The notes beneath the pieces are model-generated. The model did no database searches, was not told the DNA's origin, and saw nothing but the letters and a program-made list of their open reading frames with translations. A stretch of 64,000 nt of DNA from Eumeta japonica (Eukaryota; Arthropoda; Insecta; Lepidoptera; Psychidae), in the NCBI GenBank assembly GCA_005406025.1, contig BGZK01001206.1, positions 124,001 to 188,000 on the forward strand, given 5' to 3'. Made by a program: the position numbers and the translations under genes. Below, piece after piece: positions 45,860-57,200 of the stretch. Every line of letters starts with the position of its first letter. Positions within the stretch are counted from its first letter, which is position 1.

Positions 45860-47330
45860 CGTATGAGAAATGCAGTGTTATTCCGAAGTTTAATTTTGCG
45901 GTCGGATCAAGTTCTGGAATTATGTAACATTTTTTTATGTATGAAAAATACATTGTAAATGGAATCAAAAAATTTTATGTTTAGTGTTTCTCAAACTAAC
46001 TTTCAACGTTTTTAGTTGGGCCAATTTTTGGAATTTTGTTATATTTCTTTTGCTTGAAAAATGCATAGATTCCCGCAAACGGGATTAGAATTGGTGGATT
46101 TGTTCAAGAGATATGGTTCTCAAAGAAAGACAAAAATATTTTTTTTTATGTATTAATGACTTTCAAATTTCTTTCTAAAGAAATTAAGTAATTAATTAAA
46201 ATCAGGTTTATGAAATTTAAAAGAGTTTTTATTAACCTTTTTTTGTTTCACCTTGAAGATGAAATCAATATTCTACTTATACATTTTACAATTGTTCCTT
46301 TTAATTCGGAACGTAGCAGACAATACTTTTCTATTTACAAGACATCTATTTCATATGATTGTCTTGCACAGGCCATACCAAATGTTTGCAGTATTATGCA
46401 TTTTCTATACTGCTTCATATTGCACCATATTTTCTGACCTGTCAAAAGTGCATACCACATTCATCCACGTACCAATATTTTCAAGCACCTAATGCCCCAA
46501 ACTACCATGAACGGAGAAATGGACAACATATTTATTTATTTTTGGTCACCAACGTTACCTTAGTTTTATTCTCCTACTTGTTTTTTAGATTCGTCACTGT
46601 TAGATGATGTTGAAGTAGACAATTATTCAGAACTTGAAGCAAAGCACTTTCTCGTTTTTCCGTGTTCCGATTTTATTTATTTCTCTGCGTATATACATCA
46701 TAATCTTGTCAATCCCTTTTTTTTGTTAAGTACAGTTTATATTAAATTTTCGAACATTCGAACTAATCTAGAACCAAAACCATATCCACGAAAAAAAAAT
46801 CCCGTACGCTATCAAACTTTAACATTTGCCTCGTTTGTTGCAGTTTATTATAAACAAAACCATAGAGTAACGTGTTACAAATCATAATATTTTCATTCGC
46901 TAGAGCTTACAACAAACTTTGCAAATTCAAATCAGTTATTTACAAGTCAACGGAACCATAAATCATTCTATTTACGAAACAAAGGTTCGTTACGCGAACC
47001 ACCGAGCGACGACGCCATAACTTTCCGAGAACTCGGTCGGTTTGTTTTTTTTTTACAAAGCAATTCTTATTTCATTTCTAAGTGCGGCAGGGACCTTTTC
47101 TATTATAAATTTGTACCTTTTGATATAAGAACCAAATGAGCGTAATCATCATGACGCTTCTAAAAAACAGACATTGTATTTTCACTTAATTACAGCGGTT
47201 CACCGATAACCACTGGAGAAAAGAAGTATATCTAGTGAAGATGTAGCGTGCCTTAAAGTTTCAACCTAGTGATTCTTGCCGTGGCGGCCACTATACTTCA
47301 TCTCCGTTTTGGATTTAAGATCTTTCCCAG
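45860..47330. other. Intergenic, no gene recognised
   Basis: Three overlapping plus-strand frames (46,210-46,607) exist but show no domain and no shared reading frame. The region is otherwise AT-rich without visible structure. Confidence 0.4.
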
Positions 47331-47485
47331 TGCCCGGTCGGCGCAGTTGGTAGTGATCCTACTTACTACTCCAGGGGCGTGGGTTCGATTCTCGAACGTT
47401 AACGTTCATTTTGAGCGTAGTTTCTATGTGGTGTTTATATATATGTATATATATATATATACATATATAAAAAGTATATATTTTT
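47331..47485 (+). mobile_element. tRNA-derived SINE head followed by a TA-rich tract
   Basis: GTCGGCGCAGTTGG (47337-47350, box A) and GGGTTCGATTC (47381-47391, box B) have tRNA-like spacing. The GCCCGGT start has no matching ACCGGGC 3' arm, so this is not a functional tRNA. Related sequence may continue to about 47,860, after a TATA-rich run at 47,437-47,480. Confidence 0.55.
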
Positions 47486-49940
47486 TATTGTGTGAGGTAT
47501 TAAAAATTTTTTTCACTTTCGTAATTATAATCCTTGTCCATGCGCATTTTTTGATATCTAACTTTAATCAGAGTAAAAATCTAAGCAGAAACATATCGAA
47601 ACTTGTAGTCTGCATCCGCCCTTGGGGGAGATCTCGGGACGGATCGTGCACACGTACGAAGTTCAGTCACAGGCTTCAGTTCGATTACAATACCAAGTAA
47701 AAGATCCAGGCCAGGAGGGAGTCATGACCACCATAACCCTTCCTCCCCCCTTGGATGATCCCACCGCCCTCGAAATAGGGTGAATTAATTTCACGTAGGA
47801 GTAAATGTAAATGTGATTAGAATGAATTGTAGAACTTTCAATGTAGTGGTCGCACTCCAACTAAGAATGTAGAGACCCTGCAACGGTTACCGGTGAACAA
47901 TAAATTATTGGGGATTGGAAGTTGCTGCTTGCACAAAAGCAAAGGAGATTCCTGGCCAATTATCACTGACCAAGGCTTAATCCACGTGCAAAGTAGTTAA
48001 AATAATTATTGTTAGATTTAGAAATTGTTTTAAAACGATTTTTATGTGTAAGAGTATACGTGTTTTAATTCCTGTACTATAATTACTTGATAATAAAAAT
48101 GAGATATAAAGTAACTTTTATAAAAACAAAAAAACTACCTTTAAAATCTATTGAAGTAAGTAGTTGTTTTTAAGATTGTTCCAGCTAAAACAAAAGATAA
48201 TATAACCTATATAAACAAGAATATGAAACGTGAATATTAAGTCAAAAAACCATCTCCTAAGGCGACACAACTGGGCTTGATTTACTATATCTTTAGCTGA
48301 AACCGACTCCGGACACAACTATTCAAATAGGTTCTTCAAGTCGGTTCTTATTTTGGTTTTACAATTGATTTGCATAATCGCCTTTCCAAAAATTACTACA
48401 TCAGGAAGAAAGTTGCACACGGCATTTGCATGTGTTTCTCTATTCTAAATGCTTCTAGCAAATAGAAATTTGAAATATAAACGTCCGACAATGTGTATTA
48501 TTTACTGAAGAAGTTTAGGAAATTTATTTAACTACTGTATAATTTATTAATAACATAAAAACTGTATTAATAAATTATAATAAACGCTACCGCTCGTCTA
48601 TCAGTACTAGAGATCTACTAGGAGTTATGCTGCCGAGAGCGGGGTGAGGAACCTCCCTCTATGCCGACTATTGATGAAATTTGAAAATTGGACGAATTAG
48701 ATGAAAGAAAGAAAGTAATTAGATGAAATAGGGCATGGCTCGTTTTACAGGTATATGTGCTTGGGGTACTTTCCGGCTGCGGTTCGTTGGATATAATATT
48801 GAGCTGATTGGGAACGGCACTCAGTAGCATTCATGATGGCTTAAGGCATTAATGAAGGAAATGTTTACATACATACTTAGGTTTAATATTCTACCGAATA
48901 TGATACCTAGCTGCCGATTTATCGTACGACTAGCGCGCGCCCGCGGTTACATCCACGTAAACATAAATTTAATCCTTCGGCTTGTACATCGGCCCATCAC
49001 GAAATCGAGATCCCGATCGCCACTTCATTATGATACTTAAACTCTAGGTTTTAATACCGTAGTAAAATATAGTACGCACAGAATTATATTTGAATACTTA
49101 TTATCTATTGATATATGTTTCTTAATTTTATAATTCTCACGTGACAATCTTAGCAGGAACACATCGGAACTCTAGCGATAGCAGTACATCAATGAATCAA
49201 CTCAATGAGGAAGTGAATGAAAACGGGATTTGCATGAATTGTAAAATGTTTTTACTTTAAACAATAAAAATAGGTTATACATTTGTATAAGAATAATTTG
49301 GTTTATGTGTTGTAATTAGAAATATAAAAATCTTGGAAAGATTATTAGTGGACAATAACTTCAACTTAACCAATATTACATTGAGTTTTCAATTTTTGTT
49401 TAATTCAAAAATGTATTTTAAACAAAATATAATTTTTTTTTAACTTTTAGGGCGTGATATTGTTAAGCATGTACCTGATAAGAAGAGCTCCATGAAGCGA
49501 AAAAAATGATTTCATTAAAAAATTATTTAAGTACTTTTTTTAACGTACAGTGAAGACGCAAGTTAGAAAAAATTTTGTTAATGTCCATCTTGTCATGGAC
49601 ATTGACGCTAACTTAAATTTCTAACGGTAGTAAGTTCTTTGAAGTCTCCCTAATACACTGTGATTTATTCAAATTTATAAATTAATATTTAATACCTAAA
49701 AAAAATTATTTAGTGTGGTGTACTCGATTTTGACGTTCCGCGCGCTCCCGTAAAATACCGCGCAGAGGCTCATTTTCATCGACAAATTGTGTTTTATTTT
49801 CGATTCAGTTTTTTCCAATATTTTTTTTTAGATTCTTTGGGTTGTATAATAATTAAAATAACATATGGTAGTCCTACACCACTGATGTATAAAAAATATC
49901 AATGTCCTACAGCGATAGTGGTCATATGTAATAAAATCTC
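47486..49940. other. Intergenic, no gene recognised
   Basis: AT-rich sequence. The moderately GC-rich stretch 47,600-47,780 may be part of the preceding SINE or another repeat. No protein-coding trace is seen. Confidence 0.4.
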
Positions 49941-49949
49941 ACTTTTTTT

Positions 49950-50480
49950 TATTTTGTGGATTGGCAGACTATTGCTTAATATTATCCATATGTGGACTGA
50001 TTCTAAAGCACTTTTAGGGTGGGTCGAAACAAAACCAAAAGATCTGAAGAGATTTGAATGCAACCGAGTTAAGTAAATTAATAGTCTTAATTTCTGGGTT
50101 TGTTTGGAAGCATGCAACCAAATTAAACGAATAGCTGGCAATTCTTCTCTAACGTTTGAAAAACTAGTGACAAATAGAGGCGATCCTTAACCCAAGTCCA
50201 TTATCTCCTCTCTCGTCAGAACCCCTGATTTATCTCCCTCAATTCCCGGGCACTTTTTAATAGGATGGCCCCTTGACGTCGATGCCGCCTCTACCTGTCA
50301 CATCTTCCAGGACTACGAGGTGCGAGTTGATCGAGAAAATACGTCATGAATTTCGGGAGCTATGCGCGAGAAGTCGTTGTGGAGCTCCAACAACGTACGA
50401 AATGGTATACTTATCGAAGGAGGTCAACTCGCCAAAGGAGATATGCTGATTTTAAATGAAGTCAACATTCCTCCTTTACA
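49950..50480 (+). mobile_element. BEL/Pao retrotransposon remnant (RNase H and integrase C-terminal pieces)
   Basis: The frame around 49,988-50,076 gives WTDSKALLGW, resembling the W-[ST]-DS-x-x-x-L-x-W block of BEL/Pao pol before integrase. From about 50,195 broken frames resemble the integrase C-terminal region: a PGHFLIGWPL-like block, then a downstream block ending NIPPL. The core integrase between them is missing and stops are frequent, so it is a dead internal deletion product. No LTRs were found. Confidence 0.6.
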
Positions 50481-51540
50481 ATAGAGATGAGGATGCGTCT
50501 GTGGTTTCTATGCAGATCCGGATAACATAAACAGAATTGCAGACGTCTAGCCTGTAAGGGAAACAGTTCAAAGAGCCATCAACACGCTGAATTTTTGTTT
50601 TATTTTTCAGAGTTCTTTGAAAATTTGGCGCTTTCAACATCCGGGAGAATTTTAACAAATATATTAAAGCGATCAGTTGCAGGGATTGCGATGTACGCAG
50701 GATGCACGAGACAGGTACAGGCTCTCTCGCTACAACCGTTATAATGCAGTCTTAATTACTTTGTAAATCTACCTAATGTTTAATTTATCCAAAAGCAATA
50801 CACATATTTAATTTATCGCAATAACACACGCGACAGCACTAACATTTTGTGTTTGACAATCGAAGCCGTGCGTCTCAGTTAAACTTGGGATAGGATTCGT
50901 TATTCACGATTTCCAAATTATAATTTCTGCTATTATAAATCATTTAATAAAACATAACTTTATTTATTTTCTTTTACATTCGTTTGGCCGATCCGAAAGA
51001 TTTATTTTTAGAAACTTCGAAACGATAGTTATACGACCAGGGTCTGGAAATACTGCGAAGGGCCCGGAGCCCGCAGCTCTTTATCAGTTCTTTTGTCTTT
51101 AAAATTCTAAGAAATTACGACAGAATCACGTGTCCTCGTGGCGGACCCTTCGGCGACTTGCGGACACAGCGACAAAAAAGTAATGTTTAGCGAATACATA
51201 TTAAAGAAATCAGTGTATATTATCATACAAATACCTATATCATACAAATATCTATTCCGTTTTATATATAACTGATAGCAATATTTGTGAATCATCTGGA
51301 AAAGATTAGATAATTGGCACAAGATGAAAAACGGCCGTCAGATATTGATTTTGCTATAAGGTTAATAATAACAGCTTGTAACTCACCAGTGCGATAAATT
51401 TCATTTAAATGAGCAACTTGTACGCGGGGCATCCCCGTGATTTACCCCGCGCTCGATCACTGATTGCCAGTTCCCCTCGTTTACGCCGAATGCATTTGCA
51501 GAGAGGTTAGTTTCGTATGTATTTTTTAGCATCGAAGATA
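50481..51540. other. Intergenic, no gene recognised
   Basis: Moderate GC patches at 51,040-51,180 and 51,420-51,500 (the latter with CGCGGGG...CCCCGCG inverted 7-mers) precede the broken family copy. No coding signal is recognised. Confidence 0.35.
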
Positions 51541-51567
51541 TAACATTAATCTTTTTGATTAGTTAAA

Positions 51568-54240
51568 ATGAATTCTAATAATAAAAAATGTACGGGGCTG
51601 GGTCAATTAACGATGGATTTGATTTTTGGTAACGAAAATAATGCGAAGTCCAACGAAGAGATTGGACGTGACAACGATTTAATGTTATTGATCCATCGAG
51701 TGAGCTGTATTTTCAGTCGTTATAATAAAGGCGTAATAATTAAATAATTGTTTTATAGTTACAACTGAATAAACTATCAATTATTTTTATACTGTTACAC
51801 ACAAAAGGCTAATCTGCCACATTGGCCGTTTTACACGTATTTTTATTGTAATTTTATTTTTACACACATTTTATACACATTTTATTTGTACATGTATTTT
51901 TATTAATTAGATATAAATTTATTTTACTTAGATATCCAAGTTCTAATAAGTAACGTTAGTCAACCGGGAGTTGTGCCCGTTGAGATTCTGTACATTTTAA
52001 GTTATTTCATTCTATACTTTTGACAGTATTCAAAACAAATCAAATATTTTACTCAATTATACAATATAATATAGTTAATAATATAAGCGTGTAGACGACA
52101 ATTTTGATGAAACACTTTTATTTCAAGAGTATAATAGTGCCGATATTGACAGGACAGAGCATTCGCCGATTGCAGCTTCACTTGCAGTTATCAATCAACT
52201 ATGGTTCTGATGTAACACCAATGTCATCACCTATTGAAAATGATCCATGGATTGATATAGACATTAAATTTCCATTATTATCACCTGAACCGTTAAATTC
52301 AGTCGAAACTTTACAAAGTGATTCATACTTTTCTTCGGGTGAAAATTGTTCACTACGCCAAAAGAAAAGCAAATATACAAAAAAAAGAATTCTGGACTGT
52401 TACCTAATACATATAAAAATCAATGCATAGATTCTAAAAGAAAGAGATTAAAAACTTAGGGAAAGAATATTCAACTCGGAAAGCTCACACAGTAAAAGAT
52501 AAGGTTATTGGTCGTCCTTGCTATGTAAAGTGCCATCTAAAATGTTTTGAAAAAATCAACGAAAATATGACATCGGCAATATTTTAAAATTTTGGTCTAT
52601 TGGCGACCACAGCCAAGGATGGGAGTTCATAACTTGAAATGTAGTAAAAATTAACAAAAGGAGAACTATTATAGACAGAGTCTCGGTGACATTTTACTTA
52701 TATTTACCACTTCCCGATTCATTCAAACGACAATGAAGAAAAAGTAAAAGTTTGTAGAACCATGTTTTTACAAACGTTAAGTTGCGGTTCCAAAATTATT
52801 CGAACCGCTTTGTCTAAACAAACCACAAGTATAACGTTACTTGATGTTAGGGCACACCATAACAGACACAAGCATATGATCACTGAGGACATGATTAGAA
52901 GCGTTTGTGATCACATCTATTCTTTCGAAGTCGTCGAGTCTACCTATTGTCGTAAGACAACTAATAAATTGTATTTGAACTGGTCTTTAAATTATCCTCG
53001 CATGTGCAAATTATATATACAATGGTTCGACTGCAATAAGTATAATATTCAATGTCAAAATTTATGACAATATAGAGACAATGCCAATAAACGTATAAAT
53101 CTGTCCTTTCATAAGCCCAAAAAGGACCAGTGCACGGAGTGTTATTGATTTAAAATGTTCCTTTGACTGATAAACTTCGAAAGACTCGCGAAATGCATGA
53201 ATTTAAAAAATTAATTCGGTCCTTAAAGATGCAAGACAAACATGATCAATGCACAGAATAATGCAACAACGTTTTGTGCCATGTTTGATATACAAAAGGT
53301 TTTATTGGTTCTAGCTGCAGAAGTGAATGCGTTTTATTATGTAAAGAGACTAAAAAAACGTAATTCTGTATATTTTGAAATGGGAAAATTTCAGTTACAT
53401 ATTATCTATGGAACGAACAAATAGGGAAGAAAGGATCCAACGAAGTATCCAGTTTTGTTTACCACATGATACAATTAAAAAAACAAGAAGGTTACAAAGA
53501 TTTCAGATTTTGGTCGGATAATTGCACCGGTCAGAATCGTAATCGTATTTTGTTTTTTATGTACTTATTTTTTACAAAAACATTCAAAGTAAACATTAAA
53601 CACACTTTTTTGGGCCCAGGTCACACCCAAAATGAGAGAGATTCTGTACACGCAACTACTGAAAAGGCATCTAAATACAAAGTTATTTATACGCCAAATA
53701 AGTGGAGTTCTTTAATAAGATGAACTAAAACGAAAGCAGAGTCTTATAATGTAGTTGACATAACTCAAGACTTAATACCTATATGATTTTAGAAGTATTT
53801 GTATTTCTTTTTGTATTTCTCAACCTTGTTTTAACTAGTCTACTAATTCAGATGGAAATACAGTTCAGTGGACAGAAATTAAACAATTTCGTACTTATGA
53901 GAAAACTCCATTCGTCTTATATTATAATTATGAACTCTCAGATGATTCCCCTGAATTTTCTATTAACGTAAAACAAGAACCCGCTGATCGAATATGTACA
54001 AGAAGCACATCGATGGCAAGAAGTAATTTATGTAATGTTGATGAAGAAGTACAATTGACTTTATGTTATACTTACGTGTTACCTACAGCTAAAGCAAAAA
54101 AAAGACTTGTTAAGTTTATGTGCCAAAAATATCACCCCACCGACTCACCACGGTTTTTTTTTAGAATTTAATTACTGCTGACGATAAAGACCGTAATCTT
54201 CATAGTGATGATGATTAGGCAGATTGAGTTTTTTTAATAA
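51568..54240 (+). pseudogene. Broken copy of a repeat-associated insect protein family (possibly DUF7869-like)
   Basis: A clean 59-codon frame starts at 51568 and stops at 51747. It contains a GTGAGC donor-like site, so the stop may be intronic. Later blocks in shifting plus-strand frames follow one protein: an acidic segment (52,090-52,200), a Ser/Pro-rich segment (52,220-52,390), a Lys-rich segment with GRPCYVKC (about 52,510), then MFLQTLS..., HNRHKHMITEDMIRSVCDHI and STYCRKTTNKLYL (52,762-53,067). KPKKDQC follows (about 53,110), then FRFWSDNCTGQNRNR and GPGHTQNERDSVHA (53,466-53,720) and a C-terminal part to about 54,170. Many stops and frameshifts interrupt it. I remember this block order from multicopy insect proteins of unknown function. 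The DNC-GQN-NR and HTQNE-DS-H motifs suggest a transposase-like core. The name is tentative. Confidence 0.6.
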
Positions 54241-57200
54241 AAATAAATTCGTTCACATTCTGTGAATAGACCCTTCTACTTCTACAATTATCAAAAAATA
54301 TTTTTGTTTAAAATCAACGTATAAAGTCCAATGTGCAATTTCTTGAAAATAAAAAAAATATGTTATGAGTGGATTTAAGGTCTTTGAATTTCTTCTGATC
54401 CTTTTGATATTTGTACCTCATTTTAAAGTAAACGGTTTACTAGAAAATTTTATAAAATTATTTTAAACTTTACGCACTCTCCTGTAAAATTAAGCTTTCT
54501 CAGTTAGGCCGATATACGTAGGGCCATGGCTTTGTACAATAATTAACGAACTTAATATTCGTCAAATAGAAACATGCATTATACAGAGCTTTACTTGCGT
54601 ATTATTAATATGAATTGTTGAAAGCAAAAAAAAAATGACATTAAAATAACAATAGATTCTTAGAAATAACAATAGCTCTTCTAGGAATTCAGTCGCGCCA
54701 ACAACGAAACAAAGACTCGAGTGTTTGGACGCGTACTTATGAGTACTGCTAATATTATGTGTGGTCTCAAGTGACGGCTCGGATGTGTCGCGGCGTAGTG
54801 AGCTCGGGGTGTCAGATACGCCCATGTTGATAATGTATAGCGAAATGAATCATGGTTTAATTACATCTGCCGCGCCGGTATGAGTGCCCCGACCAGTTGG
54901 TGGTAAACACGAAGAAGGAGATTGTAATATTTAATTAACATTTCAATTTGGATTTAATCTTTTTTTTACCTCGTTACATTTAGGTACATATGTTTACCGG
55001 TTTTCGTTTTCAGTTTCATCAGTTTACAATATACTGCAATATTGGTTCATTTATAAACTAATATACTTATTGCAATATTGGTTCATTTCCAAACATAATA
55101 GCAGCCCGTTTGTCGATATCCTTCCCTTCCTGTTGACGATCCCCATTATGGGCCGAAGTTTTGGTTTCATTAAACATTAAGACGATGAAAGTTTTTAAAA
55201 CTTTACGTTTCTTCCAAGAAGATTGGGTGGCAAGTAAAATATTTAAATCAGAGTAAGCATGAGCTTTTAAAATTCATTTCTTGAATATTATGCTTTGTAG
55301 TCTTTGCCCGCCTGATCGATGGGTGTAAATTAATCTTCAGCAAAGATTGACTTTATTTCTTAATTACATTAACTAAACCACACTTAGTTTAAGACTAAAA
55401 ATGGTCGATAATTTTGTATGACATTGTCTAATTGTTGTACACAGATATGACTAGTAAAGTGATTATTAGCGTCAAAGTCGTAGTTTTTATAAGTACATTT
55501 TTATTATTCCCACGAATTCCTTCACATGACCATAAATTTGATAATTTTGTCTTTTGTGTCCATCACCGATCTCGCTGTAAATCCTCGTTTCGAATTCAGA
55601 CTCTTATGAAGTTATTGTATTTATTCTATAGTATATCGTGTTAAGGTATAATTTACTTTTATACAAAATTTGATTAAAATACGAGGTAGTTTGCTCACGA
55701 AAAGGGAAATCAAACATCCGAATTCAGACACCAATCATATTTAGAACATTAGTGAGATTATTCCGGGCAATCTGCATGCTTTTCTGATAAATGACATCCA
55801 CACCGCTCTATTTGCTATGACGCGATTGATTTAAAAACGTCCATATTTAGTAACAATCTTAATACGTTAGATTTCGGGAACCCTTTTTGGAGAAACATGG
55901 TCTACAATTTAGACCAGATCTTCCTGTTTGTACTTGAAAACGACATACTCATGCGCCCTCCCTACATTGACCTCCTCCCTATGGTAAATTTAGCCAAGGT
56001 TCGCACCCGCCTCGCTACTCTCAGGGCACGTGTTTCAGAACTATTGGTAACTATCGAAAACTGGTCAAGGGCAAATCGAAGATCCAGTACCACCACATAA
56101 TGTATTTCTAATAGATATTTAGGAAAAAAAAGTGTTTTTTTCATTCAGTTCAGTTCATTTCGTGGTTTGCTGTTTTATTTTAGTTTGAATTATAATCAAA
56201 TTAAATTCGACATTAATATGTATTGCCGTTTTTACGATAGGGCGAAATGTAACGTTGTGGTTCTTAATAAAACATGGATTAGCAAATAAGTAAATGAGCG
56301 GCATATATTGACGTACGAATACGAGAGAGAAAACCATAGATTATATTACATACACAGATGTCACATATAATAATATTACACAAAATGGACGCTAGATGTT
56401 TATACTTTACACGAAATAAAAAAAAAGTTACAAAAGCAAGTATCTCGTATGCGAATAGTTATGAATTTTTTATTATTTTTTTCATACCTTATATATTCTG
56501 CGAAAATTTTAACTGACTACCTATTATTGTTCAAATCATATAACCATATAAAGGAAGAATGGACGTATAGATGGGTAGACGGAGTAGGCTCAGTAATAGA
56601 GTTCCGTAGGCAAGCTAGCGATACGGAACCTAAAAATTATTGCCAATGAGATTTTAATTTTTCCCTATTTGCACGACTATACGCAGAATATGACACAAAT
56701 ATTCACTCATATTAATACCTACTTATGGATACAAAATCCTTCTTGTAGTTCACATCTACAATAATCGAATCGTAATTTTGTATATAACCGAAATAAAAGA
56801 TCTATATTTTTCTGAAGTTTGTAGAATGGATTTACAGTTTTTTCGCTGAAATCTACTGAAAACAGAATATTTACTAAAATGGTAAGGTTGCTCATAGACG
56901 CCACGGGTTTCCCCCGCGTGCGGCAAGATTAACAGCGCTTTTAGCGCTCGAGCTTGAGCTGCATTTTTACTAAATAATTAAATTCTTACCAGATCTTCAG
57001 TTATTAAACGTTCAATTCGATCAGAACTGTTTTAAAATGTGTTTTAAAACATAGTAACTATATTTTTTAAATATATACAGTTTATTTAAGACTGATTTCA
57101 GTGGGCATCGTCGTTGAGAATGTGGCGTTTCTTGATAGCTTATGTATTTTTTATCGAACAACTGTCAAACGAATAAGTTTTATTATAAGATCTCTGAACT

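Noticed and set aside
47337..47400. Possible real tRNA gene with good box A and box B
   Set aside because: The 5' GCCCGGT has no complementary 3' acceptor arm and the sequence continues into repeat-like DNA, so it is better explained as a SINE head.
47269..47700. 143-codon plus-strand ORF, the longest in the window
   Set aside because: It runs through a SINE head and a TATA-rich tract whose Ile/Tyr repeats inflate its length. It shows no domain.
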